The notes under the pieces: generated by a model
The model's database searches: none
The model's input: only the letters and a program-made list of their open reading frames with translations
Told to the model about the DNA's origin: nothing
Program-made: the position numbers and the translations under genes
In this document: positions 20,911-32,357 of the stretch, piece after piece
How positions within the stretch are numbered: position 1 is the first letter of the stretch
How the letters are laid out: the number at the start of each line of letters is the position of its first letter
DNA from: Phyllostachys edulis
Lineage: Eukaryota > Streptophyta > Magnoliopsida > Poales > Poaceae
Length of the DNA: 64,000 nucleotides
Assembly: GCA_036346405.1 (NCBI GenBank)
Contig: CM070559.1
Span: forward strand, 40,337,889-40,401,888
Direction of reading: 5' to 3'

Positions 20911-22570
20911 GAGCACCAGGTGCGCATTCTCACCATCACCCCGCCCCCATCACTCATCCCTCCTCTCCTCTCCTCACCTCGCCGGATTTGGTGTTTTTCC
21001 ACCGGCGGCCGCCACTCCTTCCACCGCCTCTAGCGCTGCCGTCGACGACGCCCCGGCCCTGAAACCGCCACCATAGGCTTCGCCACCTCTTCGTCAACAC
21101 GGTGCTCGCGCGCGCCGTCGGGCGTGATGGGAACGCTTGCGCCACCAACCGCTTCTGTAGCCGCCAAATTCTCGCCGTAGATGAACGTGCGAGCCCTTGC
21201 GCTTATCGCAGAAGCCTCGTGATGCCCGTGCTCCCTCTCCTGTTAAGCCCCTCGCTAGAGCTCGCCCGCAACACGAGCACCAGCGAGCTCAACGGCCGAG
21301 CGCCGCCACCACAGACACACAGCACGAAAGTGCCACCGTGAGCCACGTAGACACCACCCGTGCCACCTCATCATTTCCGCCGTCGTGTCATGCCCACATG
21401 GCACTTTGCGCCACCTCACACCCTCCCCGTGTCTTGTCGCGGTAGACCAAGTCCACCATGGACGTTTGACCACCGTGGACCTGACCAAGGGGCCCACTTG
21501 TTAGTGAAAGAAAGCTTTTTCCTTTTAAAAATAATTCCAGAATTTCCCAATTCATCATTTCATGTGATTTTGTAAACTTCCCGAGGTTCGTTCTCCTTCA
21601 TACGAACTCCGATTTCATCGATTCAAATTTCTAAATTCATATAAATTCAAGATCTAGATAATTAAACTAAAATTATTTAATTTGGAGTTCATTTGAATTC
21701 TATTTTGAATTTTGTTTGAATTTGGCTTATTTTCACAGTATAGATTTGACGACTTGAGAGTCGATTCGTACTGTTTGAGAGCAACTAATTGAGCAAGGCA
21801 AGTTACATATTTGATCATATTTGATCCCATTATTTTAAATTATTACTGCATGCTTATTTCTATTCAATGTAATTTAAATACATATTTTAAATTGTAGTTA
21901 TGCCTAAATCCTTTGTCTTGCTAATGTTGACATTGAAATATTCATACATTGTCACCTTAGATAAAAATCTAGTTTATGCAATAGTATGAACTAGAACACT
22001 TTGGAAAAATATATGTAGCCATGCTTAGACCCAAAATTATTTCAATTTGGGAATTTTCAGCCAAAAATCAAATGTTGTTTAAAATGTATCCATAGCATCG
22101 GTGTGCCATGGAAGTTTGCAAATGATTTTAGAAAATAAAATCAAATTGAAAAACTGGTTTGGACTTGGGTGAACTGGATAGTTGGTGGGTGCAAGTTTAT
22201 GCACGGGCTCAATGTAGCGAATGGTTGAGGCCCAGGGATTGTTTTGGAAGTCGCCCAGTCAATTAAGGACCGGTCTGCGAGCTGTGGATTGTTAAGACAA
22301 AATTGTACTACCACATGTCTCGAATGGGCGGGACCTGGCTAACTAATTTGCAATGTTTCAATGTGGTTGTGCCATCCGGTTGTGTGGGTGTTGTGAAGAC
22401 TTATTGTTAATACTCACATGGCACAAGAGGGGTTATTGTTTGGTGCGAAGCCTACGGTAGCGAAACCTTAGTGGACATAACTACTTGGGATAGCGCATTG
22501 TAAAGGCCTTGTGATAATCTCTTAGTCGCACGCCTACGAAAGTGTGTGGGCGAACAGTAAAAGTTGATTA

Positions 22571-22650
22571 TCTCTTGTGGGTAAAGTTGTACAACCTCTG
22601 CAGAGTGTCAATCTATTCGAATAGCCGTGTCCACAGTCATGGACATGCTG
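22571..22650 (+). repeat. Conserved palindromic block in long gypsy LTRs, copy 2
   Basis: Same order of words as at 17,902: TCTTGTGGGTAAAGTTGTAC, CTCTGCAGAG, CTATTCGAATAGCCG, then CATGGACATG. Confidence 0.9.
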
Positions 22651-23305
22651 AGTAAAGCCTTTCGCGGATTAGACTATGGTTTTGTTTTAAAAATGTTTTG
22701 ACAGAAATGATTTCATGGATGTTTATTCCATGTGGGAAAATTGGGCAGAAAGCCTGGTGCAAAGGGGGTAGTCCTTCACCACTTGTGTACGGAGATTTAT
22801 CCTACACTTGAGAAACAATGAATGCAAAAATGAAATTTGATTTTAGATATAGCATAATTGCTTTTGAACTTAGTACTGTATTTAAAATGTCAAATATTGC
22901 TTTTATGCAAACAACCCTATAAGCCATCCTTTGTTATATCCTTGCATGCATTAACTCATTATTGGGTGTAACTTGTGAGCACGATAGTTGTGCTCATACT
23001 TGCTTTATGTAAACAAATTTCAGAGGAGAAGGACTTCGCTACTGGAGTGGATCTTGACGACTAGGCCGCTACCCCAGTCGATTGCCTGTGGCAGATCAGC
23101 TGGACTCCACTACTTATTCTTCGTCTTCCGCTATGTTCTTTACTGTTGGCTTGTAAGCCTCTTTTGTAATAAACTCATTGATTGTTAATAAAGTTATGCA
23201 ATTTATGGATGCTACCATATCAGTTTACTGTGTGAACTAGCTACTAATCATGGGACTAGTTCAGAAATACACAGAGGATTTGGGGTGTTAATCCCAGTTC
23301 AGACA

Positions 23306-23556
23306 GTTATTTTGGATTTGACATGCAACCTTAATAGCCATTTCAGTATCAATAAAATTAGCACTGCTACCACTGTCAACTAGTGCAGTTCCCTTGAGCC
23401 TCCCATGTGGACTACAAGAGTAAATGTCTGGTTTACTGAGCTTGTAGCATGGACAACATGTACAAACAACTAGAATGGAGATTCTCCTTCTCCCTAAAGC
23501 CTCATCTTCCATTTGATCAGACTCATGTGAGTTTTCTTCAGGTGCACCCCCTTCCT

Positions 23557-23587
<31 letters not shown>

Positions 23588-25021
23588 AGTAACCATAGCC
23601 CTCACTTGCTTATTCATCTTGCAATCTTACTTATGTCCTAGATACCATTTTTTTCATTGCACCTAAAACACTTGCCCTCGTTCCTTGGAGCATTGGTAGC
23701 AGCAATATTCTTATTGTTGATTCCCTTCTGTTTTGGCCTATTAGCCTTAAAGTTGTTCCCACTCTTGTTACTAGACCAATATGGAGTGCTTTAAAAATTC
23801 CCCTTGATAACACTAGGCTCCACCTTCTTGAAAGGGTCTGACTGCTCCAATCTCTTGGCCACCCAATATGCATAGATTAGGGTCACTAGGTTCTACAACT
23901 GAGAGTGGCTCTGCATGTAGGCCTTCAGTCTCGCTATAAAGCTCTTAATGTAGTAATCCTCAGGTCAATAAGGGTTGTCCCTTCTCACCAATGCCATAAC
24001 CTCTTCAATTCGATCAATGTAAGCTGATACAGTAGTCTGATGCTTCACTGAATGGAATGAAGCAACCACATCATAAGCTGACTGTTCAACAAGCCTTTCA
24101 CCAATCACCATTCAAAACCGCTGCCAAGATAGATTGTCCACATTGATTCCTGAACCTATCCACCAGGTCTCAGCCCTGTCCACCATGTATAACACATCAA
24201 TCTCTACCCTCTGATTCATAGGCACCCTAGTTATCTCAAAATACTTGTTAGCCTTCTTGATCCAAGCATCAACATTATCACCACTGAATTATGGAAAGTT
24301 AAGCTTGGGGCCTTTGGCAAAGGTTCAATGGTTGTGGTTCTCATGCTGCTTCCCTCTGCTCCCATTATGTCCTATTCGTTCCTCCATATCAAGGTTTGCA
24401 TAATCATTAAAAGTAGGAGAGTTGGTTATTGTGGTTGCCCACTGTTGTTGTGATCCTGGGACATCTTGTATCGAGCGATGCACTGTGCCGAACTGTAGAT
24501 TGAGGCTAGGCGGATTTGTGCTGATTGGATGAGGTAACAGTGGTGGCACTTGGGTACTCATAAGAACATGGGGTAAGTGATGGTTCCTACTGCCCTCCCC
24601 AATAGGAATATCACTAGTGACCATAACATCTGGGGGTGATTTGTGCTAACAGGTGTGGCAAAATGAATCAGACTTGCACTAACACCACTAGTATGCATAG
24701 CTAATCCATACGACTTAGCAACACTAGCTGGAGAAGACAAAGCTGAGGGGAATTGTGGTGTCCATAGTTACCTCTGTAGCTCGAAAACCTATCATAAGGT
24801 TCACCATTCTCCGGATTTCTCTGAGTAGCTTGAATCACCATAGTATTAATAGCCAACACTGGCTACTCCATCTGCTTGTTGTGTTGCTCCATCTGTTGGT
24901 TGTGCTCTACTTGCCCCTTCCTGATTAGATCCACGCTCATCTTCACATCTTCCAACTCCACTCGGATGGCATAAGGTTGATTTCCTTCCTCTACTTGTTC
25001 ATCCTTTACGTGTCTAGCCAT
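23306..25021 (-). pseudogene. Gypsy A gag, zinc knuckle and protease active site
   Basis: The minus-strand ATG at 25,021 opens gag: a coiled-coil-like start with EDVKMSVDLIRKGQVEHNQQ, then the gag core (24,310-23,900) with FNYSGDNVDAWIKKANKYFE and VEIDVLYMVDRAETWW. The zinc knuckle KCFRCNEK followed by GHK appears near 23,650 with a frame break, then a Glu-rich run encoded by a GAA repeat. Protease begins near 23,400 with TALVDSGSSANFIDTEMAIK, which contains the D-S-G active site. Gag builds the particle and the protease matures it. Several stops interrupt the frame, and solo LTR 2 cuts the protease at 23,306. Confidence 0.85.
23551..23586. repeat. (CTT)n microsatellite
   Basis: About eleven CTT units, encoding a poly-Glu run between zinc knuckle and protease on the minus strand. 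Confidence 0.9.
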
Positions 25022-25219
25022 CCTCGTGATTCACCAATCTGACCAGGGATTTTACAAAGCAAACAAGAAATTTTCCCAACCCAATACAAGTAAGGGAATA
25101 CCTTCCCACAATACCCCAAATCCACTCTAGAACAGTCTTAACTCCGGAATTTTACAGGGAAACGAGTTCCCAAACCCTTATTTGGACTGATTAAGGTCAG
25201 ATCTGAGGCCAAGAATGAT

Positions 25220-25231
25220 GCTCTGATACCA
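25220..25231 (-). other. Gypsy A primer-binding site
   Basis: The minus strand reads TGGTATCAGAGC, an exact match to the plant initiator methionine tRNA primer-binding site, seven bases from the LTR end. Confidence 0.92.
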
Positions 25232-25237
25232 TTTTTT

Positions 25238-25522
25238 TGTTAGGAATCCAAGAAATCCGAGAGGAAACATGCAGTATAGAGAAGAAATCGGATGAGAGAA
25301 TCAAAGAATATATGTGAGAATAAGATGAAGTAGATGACGCAGCTAGGGTTTGCTTTTCATCATATCAGAATAGTCTTACAAATAGCAATCAACCAGCTTA
25401 TATAGTGCTTAGCTGATTAGTTCTGCATTTAAGCAAAGTGTTCATTAGCTACAAGGACATTACAAGCAATACTAATTAGTGTGCCAATACACAGTGAGTA
25501 CTCATTGTATTCTTGATCATCA
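25238..25522 (-). mobile_element. Gypsy A 5' LTR
   Basis: Minus strand from TGATGATCAAG (25,522; alternatively TGAAGATCTG at 25,530) to GGATTCCTAACA at 25,238, next to the primer-binding site. Length 285-293 bp. A TATA-like CTATATAAG lies at about 25,405-25,397. The left side of the LTR is F-box exon sequence, so it inserted in a host gene. The partner LTR is missing. Confidence 0.75.
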
Positions 25523-25530
25523 GATCTTCA

Positions 25531-26100
25531 TAAATCTCTAGTGTAGGCTTCATCTACGCCGTCCATGAGCGTACCGCTTTGGGTGAATTGAAGTCGGCGA
25601 TGAGTTCCCGATTACTCCAGACCGCTACTTCTTCAGCTCCTGTCAAGGGACCCAACCGTCCGCGCGTGAGAAGGACGCTTCTCGTAGATGGAAGCTGAAG
25701 TTGTGAACATGGCAGGAGTAGTGTGCGAGGATGACGTAGATGACGGTGAGGTCCCCATCGTAGCGCCACTCGAAATCGAGGGAAGGGACAAACTCCTAGA
25801 GGCGACACCAAGCGCGGTAGATGGCGGAGGTGCTGACGGTGTAGCAGAGCGGGAGGTGGGAGACAATATTCTCGAGTATCTCTGGTGAGCGAGAGTCCAT
25901 GGTAGCCACCGCCGCTGCCGAAGGCCGCCGCTTACAGTGAGGCAGCGAAGTCTCCATTTTGCCCTACTGCAATTTGGAGCAACAAAATTGAAATTCACTC
26001 TAGGCTCATCAAAACTGATGATTAGAGATGGTAGGCACGAATTGAAACAGAGGGACCTACCTCAATGGTTGCATCGGGAGTCACCGGAGATGACAAGGGG
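25531..26100 (-). pseudogene. F-box protein first exon with 5' UTR intron, cut by gypsy A
   Basis: On the minus strand an untranslated exon ends at 26,061 with donor GTAGGTCCCTC. The intron (26,060-25,967, 94 bp) ends in CTCCAAATTGCAG, and the next exon has ATG at 25,957. It reads METSLPHCKRRPSAAAVATM, then EILENIVSHLPL of the F-box, which binds Skp1 in SCF ubiquitin ligases, then EFVPSLDFEW and SFSRADGWVP of F-box/LRR/FBD proteins. A TAG follows AWCRL and two more stops occur. The exon is interrupted at about 25,530 by the gypsy A LTR. The missing LRR part may be the fragment at 4.6-4.9 kb. The intact splice sites suggest recent loss of function. Confidence 0.75.
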
Positions 26101-26427
26101 AGGATCGGTGTCGGCGGTGAACGCTGATCTCGTTGCCCTCTCTCTATATCTGCTGGTGGTGGGGTCATTGTCTTCTCTCTCTTTGATGAGGCTCTCGCTG
26201 TCTTCGCGGCCTAGTTATTATCTTCCAATGGCGGTGGAGGCCTGTGAAGAAAAGTAGCCTTAGATAATGTCTGTTAGGCCCATTATCTTCTTTGAGGTCC
26301 GCCCTGCTGAGCAATATCAAGGTCTTGATGGACGGACGGGTACCGCCAAGAGATTAATCGTTATACAAGTGATTAATAAGTACTTAATGGATGATTAAAT
26401 GTTCGTAACAATATATTTATTTGTTAT
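26101..26427. other. Region upstream of the F-box remnant
   Basis: Contains CTCTCT-rich 5' untranslated-like sequence (26,120-26,200, minus-strand sense GA-rich) and possible promoter DNA. No TATA box that I would commit to, and no gene. Confidence 0.3.
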
Positions 26428-27470
26428 TAGCAGGACTATTCTATACCCCTCCACTCCCCATAGGCCAAAATCTAGCTCGTACCTTGGTCAAAGCTCGGTC
26501 AAAGAAAACCCATCACCTCCACCTCTTGTTAGCCCCCACCATTGACTTCCATCCACTCCCATGTCACCCCTCCACGCGCCAGAAAAGTGCAGTAACACAC
26601 CTGCAGTAGTGTAGTAACACGTTTGTCTTTTGTGCAATAACACGATTTTCGTTGCATCAAAACATGTTCAAGACAAACCTCATTTTGTTAAGCTCATAAT
26701 ATCAAACACAATGGTGCAAATGGATCGCATAACACACATTTTGTTAAAGAGATAATGCAATTCAAAGTTTAAAATCAAAATAAAAAAAACTCCTACGTCC
26801 ACCCTCCGTGCTCAGAACAGTGCGGTAACCATCTTGCAAGTGCGTAGTATCATGACATGTTTATTGCAATAAGAAGAGTTCCTTCCACTCCCGTCTCCTT
26901 TTGACACTCATACATTATTATACCTTTCACCAGATGTTACTACATGTTCCTTGCAATGTTACTACAAGACGGAGGTGCCATATTATTACATATGTTACTG
27001 GATGTTACTACATGTTCTTCACAATGCTATTACGAGACTGGGGAATGATAGGATTCTAGAGGTGTAGTAATCCGATGTTATTGCACAACTATCGGTTTTT
27101 ACAGCGTTTTGCTTCCGATGTTACCATGAGACGGAGGCGTTATCTGATCAGATTCTAGAGGTACAGTAATCCAAAGTTTACTATGAGACGGAGGCGTTAT
27201 CTGATCAGATTCTAGAGGTACAGTAATCCAATGTTACTGTATGTTCCTTGCGACGTTACTACGACACAGAGATTTTAGATCGAGTTTTCAACTGGTTTTG
27301 TGAGGAATCGATTTTAGTGAGGAGTGGGGGAAGCACGAAGAGCAGTGGGTTCGAGTGGGGAGGGACAGGGAAGGGAGTTAGTTCGGGACGGGAGGGATAG
27401 GGGGAGGAGATGGAAAATGGAAAGGGGATATAGAATAGTTATTCTGTAGGGTATAGAATAGTCTCGTCCT
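26428..27470. mobile_element. Non-autonomous element with 9-bp target duplication
   Basis: Flanked by atttgttat at 26,419-26,427 and 27,471-27,479. The ends carry inverted GGACTATTCTATACCCC and GGGTATAGAATAGTC. A 9-bp duplication suggests the Mutator superfamily. The 1,043-bp interior has no transposase. It repeats words such as GTTACTACATGTTCCTTG and GAGACGGAGG and contains a tandem duplication at 27,123-27,230. Confidence 0.6.
27123..27230. repeat. Tandem direct repeat, ~58-bp period
   Basis: TGAGACGGAGGCGTTATCTG and the following bases through CAGTAATCCAA occur twice, starting at about 27,125 and 27,183, nearly identical. It sits within the 9-bp-TSD element. Confidence 0.85.
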
Positions 27471-27970
27471 ATTTGTTATATATTATAATCATTTTATATT
27501 TAAAATTGCTTACAAAAATATCTACCAAGATTATGATAAAGTATCATCTTATATGACATGATTAACCATAATCTACCAAGGCCTATACGTCAAATTAGAA
27601 AGTAGCGAATGCTATATGTTTTTTCGAATCTTTAGTTAATCCTTCACATATCCAACTATGCATACAGAAAAGATCAATAAGACAAATAAGGAATATAAAA
27701 GTAGTTACTGGCTCATAAAGGAGTTAAAAAGTTGCATCTACCAGTGGTAAATGCACCTGAAAGAGTAGAACCATCCTGAGTCAAAGGATTTGAAACTGCG
27801 GAGACATCTGTAAAAGAGATGTATTGAACTTAGGGAGAAACTCCATGGACTGAACATGAATGAGAAACGTTCGACGAACATTACGCCCTGAGTGAAGACA
27901 CGACTAGTGGTGTCTCGTACAGGAGCATAGGGGGAGGTGCCCCATGCTGGAGTACATGGACACATGACTA
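27471..27970. other. Spacer or decayed copia sequence
   Basis: AT-rich to 27,700, then a stretch that may be degraded copia integrase-RT linker leading into the recognisable pol. No intact gene. Confidence 0.3.
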
Positions 27971-30117
27971 GTGACGGGGGGAAGTGCACCCGTTGTCACT
28001 AGGGCAACAGAACAGTCAGAGTCTACCATTTTGAGAAATAGTGGAGAACTAGTAGATTTAAATAAAGTTCCAATTAAATTGGACAAAGAGTTTTCCACAA
28101 ACTATGTGAAAACAAAAGAAGTATTTTATAGACAAATAAGTGCTAATAGCAGTTGCTTCAACTCAAATATTGTCTTCCATATTGAATCAGATCTGGAACC
28201 AAAGACGTTTGCAGAACGAAAGAATCATCAAGATTGTGATAAATGCAAGGAAGCAATCGAGAATGAACTAAACTTTCTTAATAAGAGGAAAGTCTTCGGA
28301 CCTGTGGTCAAGACACCTCATGATTTTATTCCTATTGGACACAAGTGTGTGGCATAAGAAAGAGAAATGAGCATAATGAAGTGGTGAGATACAAAACAAG
28401 ATTAGTAGCACAAGGGTTCTCGCAGAGACCCGACATCAATTTCGATGAAACTTACTGACCTATAATGGATGACACAATTTTCTGATACCTTATAGCTATG
28501 GCAGTAGGAATGGATTTGGAAATGAAACTTATGGATGTCGTGACTGCATATTTATATGGGTCACTAGATTCTAAAATCTTCATGAAGATTCTAGAGGGAC
28601 TAAAAGTCCCATATATGAGCGAGACTAAACATCACAGCATGTATAGTGTTAAATTGCAAAAGTCACTATACAGGTTAAAACAGTCGGATCATATGTGGTA
28701 CAACCGATTGAGCAAATTCCTTTTAGAGAAGCTTTTGCCCTGGTTATCCATAGGGTTAAACCTTCTATCCTGGAGGCTTTTGTAGTTTGGCTGAGAGATT
28801 TTGGTTAAGTTGTGGGGTGCTCTTGTAAATCCTTTCCCCCTCCTCTTTGTATATTATTCCTTTTATTAATATATACAGTAGGAGTGCTTCCCCTCCTGTT
28901 TTATGTCAAAAAAAATTCCTTTTTATAAAAGGGATACATAAACAACGAAGTCTGTCCGTGCGTGTTCATAAAGAAATCAAAGAATGGATTTTTTTTGCAT
29001 CATCTCTATGTATATTGATGACTTGAACATAATCGAAAACACAGAAGACATTCTTGAAGCGAGCTCATACTTAAAGATGGAATTTGAGATGAAAGATTTT
29101 GGTGAAACCAAATCTATCATGGGTTCTTGATTGAAAATTTACCTGGAGACATATTTTTGCATAAGACCGCCTACACCAAGAAAGTGTTGGAGAGATTTTA
29201 TCTTGATAAATCTTATCTACATGGTTCACTCTTGATCGTTAGGTCACTAGAAGTGGGGAAATATCCGTATGGACCTAGACAAGATAAATGATACATTACG
29301 GCCCGAAACCCCTTATTTAAGTGATATTGGAACGTTGTTATACCTTGCAAATTATATCAGGCCTGCTATTGCATTAGCAGTAAATTATTTGGCAACATAT
29401 AGTTTCGAGCCTACGAAGAGGCATTGGAACAGAATTAAGGGAATCCTTAGGTACCTTAGGGGTACAACTAATCTTGGACTCTTTTATTCCAAGGGTTAGG
29501 ATATAAGGTTTAAGGGTTACTCAGACGCTGGCTATCTTTTTGATCTCCCACAATGCCAAGTCACATAATGGATCGTCTTTCAAGTAATTCTATAGCTATC
29601 TCTTGGAGATCAAAACAATCGATTGTTGTTACGCCAACTAATCATGTTGAGATCATTGCACTATATGAGACATCTTGAGAGTGCATATGACTTAGAAGAC
29701 TAATTCACCATATCCAAGAGTCTTGTGGTGGTAGAGGTGGATAAAACTCCTATAGTCCTCCATGAGGATAATGCAGCTTGTATTGCACAAATAAAGAATA
29801 GCTATGTTAAGACGCATATGACAAAGCATATACTCCATAAACTTTTCTACTCATATGAGCAGCAGAAAAATGGAAATATAGAAATACAGAAAATCCAATC
29901 AAGTGAGAATCTTGCGTATTTGTTTACTAAGGCCTTGCTAGGACCAAGTTTTGATAAACTTATCTATGGTATTGGAATGAGAAGACACAAAGAGTTGTTG
30001 TCTTCGAGTGGGAGATATATGTTCTTCATATATGTTCATTATTGTATGAATATATGTTGTACTCTTTTTCCTTTGTTTGTTTTTTTGTCCCAATGAGTTT
30101 TCTCATTCGAAGGTTTT
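27971..30117 (+). pseudogene. Copia C reverse transcriptase and RNase H, broken
   Basis: Plus strand: EPKTFAERKNHQDCDKCKEA (28,200) leads into RT with KTRLVAQGFSQRPDINFDET (28,395-28,455), MDVVTAYLYGSLD (28,530) and KSLYRLKQS. The catalytic block reads MYIDDLNI near 29,010 (Y-I-D-D in place of the usual Y-V-D-D). RNase H follows: ETPYLSDIGTLLYLANYIRP, then IALAVNYLATYS, YLRGTTNLGL, then VLHEDNAACIAQI and the VKTHMTKHI / FTKAL tail at 29,750-29,940. This is the Ty1/copia RVT_2 plus RNase H layout. Stops are common and a LINE fragment splits RT at 28,725. Gag, protease and integrase are not recognisable upstream. Confidence 0.9.
28725..28912 (+). mobile_element. 5'-truncated LINE insertion in copia C RT
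   Basis: About 185 bp with an AT-rich tail (TTTGTATATTATTCC) and a short terminal A run (28,908-28,912), flanked by direct repeats AAATTCCTTTT (28,714 and 28,913). A variable-length target duplication with an A tail is the signature of target-primed LINE insertion. Removing it rejoins the copia RT reading. Confidence 0.7.
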
Positions 30118-32357
30118 TAATGAGGCAGCATGTGCAATGGAAAGAATGCGATCTATGTACTCTTTTCTTCTTACCGCTTTTTTCCCACTAGGGTTTCGAA
30201 GAAGTTTTTAATGTGGCATGAGCATGGAGTTGGCATAGTGTCCAAGGGGGAGTGTTGTATATAGGCCTATTTTCGAGGCCCGATTATGTGTGGACACTTT
30301 ACCTAAACAAAGGCCCATTAGGGGACTGTCAGCCCACAAGTCTCATTAGTTAGTTTATTTTTATATTACTTATTTATGCATGAAGGGTGTAACACCCCTG
30401 CATAACACAGAGCATAGAATGCCACTAAACTACCATAACTATCAATTTTACAACAATTAATAATAAATTACAGCAAGCATCTCAAAGATAAAACCCATCA
30501 AGGGGTCACATTAAAACAAGTATAATGATATGACAATAATAGATAATTAATCTGATAATAGTCCAAGATCAACGTAAAACAACCGAATAAAGTCAATTGA
30601 ATAAAGTCTATTGAATGAATAATCGACTCCAACTTATCATCTGAGCTATTCAATACCATCAAGTCCAAATGATAAATCATCACACTATAATAAAGTTTCC
30701 CATGTCCAATGAATCAGGTATTTGAGTGTATGCTGTGGTTCCAAGTGTGCTAGCCCTTCCCAAGTGAAGTGTCGTTAACGGTCACCTAAAAATAACAATA
30801 GAGCAAAAGTGAGTCCACGACCCAATAAGCACAATAATAAACAATGAACAATGATTAATCAACCATAAATAATATCATCATCAACAACAACTATTTACTC
30901 CTCTTTCTCCTCATACACAAGTATCAATTTATCTTTTTGTTAAATGCAATATATGTTTACACTACATGTCCATATGCTCATTTCATCGTATATACTAGCA
31001 TAGCATGAGTGAACACTCGCGACAATGTTGACCCTTTCATCAAGCCCGCCCTCAACGGACCGAAGACTTCTCCACTCCCATGGAGTCTCTACCAACGAGG
31101 TATGCAATGATGCTTATGAATACACAGTTTAACATAAGTTCATCAATAATTCCATTATCCAACATTCATGACTTCATCAATACGATTAATATCATAACCA
31201 TTCATATTGCTGTAATTAAACAAGGTAATAGTATAAACAACATAATGGTAATGGGTGATAAGAAATACAACAATCAACCATCGATCATTGTCTACCGTGC
31301 ACTTGCCTCTTGATCCCCTCGGAGTTGGATAGCGAGGCGGTGGTAAGGCACTAGATGCCACACTCCCTAAACAAACAATTCAAAACAATATCAAAATCAC
31401 ATCATCACAGCACCAAAACATTATACTAATAAGCCTCGTGAGTTTACGCCAAAATGACACAATTAACCCCATTCTACTTGACTCACTATCCGCTGTCCCA
31501 AAGAGTAAAAATCTCCAACTTATTCATATGAACTCCAAATATAGTAAATCAATACTTTCTGGAATCCTCACAAAATTTCCTACAACTTCCTAGTTATGAC
31601 AAACTTCGATTCTATATATTTCTCCCTATTTCCTTCCCTAAAATCGTCTCGAAATCACAGTCAGACAGATGGCTTCACAATTTTGTATCTTTATTTTTAA
31701 AACTTGAAAAGATATTAATGATACCAATTATGAAAACTAATTAAAATTCTCTAGCTAATTCAGGTTATCACCAAAATTTAATTCTTTCATCTACTAGGTG
31801 AAAACAACTTCTTTGTTTACTCGGTGAAAACAAACCATCTGCACGACATCTGCCAACGACATCTGATTTTTGGACAGCGATATTCCCGAGGCCATAACTT
31901 TTCATTCGCTACTCTAAATCTAGTGATCTAGACCTTCCTAAAAATCTAATGAAATTATCTACATCTTTTTTAATTAGACAAACCTATGAATCCGAGCCTA
32001 ATTACCTCGAATTGCCCTCGCAATGTTCCGCGTTGAAACTTCGGCGAACTAGGGCATGTGGAAAACTAATCTTCCTTTGGAAAAAATAATATACAAAATG
32101 TACAATGACTAATCCATGGTAATTCTAGGGATTAACATATGTTACCCTTGAAGAACACGGAGTTGATCACGAACCACGCGCAGAACTCTTCTCTTTCCCT
32201 CTTATCTCCTTCTTCTCCTCTCCTTTTCCCTCTTCTTCCTCTACTGGCCAACTCCCCTTTGATGTCCTTCTGTCTTGTAGCAAGGCAGCAAGGGGAGGCG
32301 CCGCAGGGCTGGCAGGGGAGGGCACAACAGAGGGAGGAATGGTGGCGCACTGGAGGA

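Larger units (their letters stand above)
20041..23305 (+). mobile_element. Solo LTR 2, 3.3 kb, long gypsy-type LTR
   Basis: Starts TGTAACATCC, ends CAGTTCAGACA, flanked by an exact 5-bp target duplication gttat (20,036-20,040 and 23,306-23,310). Length 3,265 bp. It holds a TATA box at 20,901, a GC-rich leader-like stretch (20,480-21,480) and the palindromic block at 22,571. No internal region remains, so it is a solo LTR. It splits the protease of gypsy A. It is the same LTR class as solo LTR 1 and the gypsy B LTR, all three on the plus strand. Confidence 0.93.
13871..25522 (-). mobile_element. Ty3/gypsy retrotransposon A, 3'-truncated and split by two solo LTRs
   Basis: On the minus strand the order is: 5' LTR (25,522-25,238), primer-binding site, gag, zinc knuckle, protease, RT, RNase H, integrase, with integrase after RT as in Ty3/gypsy. 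Two plus-strand solo LTRs (15,095-18,604 and 20,041-23,305) interrupt RNase H and protease; removing each leaves the coding context continuous. No matching 3' LTR is found left of 13,871, so the 3' end is lost. Its 5' LTR sits in an F-box exon. Confidence 0.85.

Noticed and set aside
20500..21500. Several overlapping ORFs in a GC-rich stretch
   Set aside because: They lie in the leader part of solo LTR 2, on both strands, with low-complexity composition.
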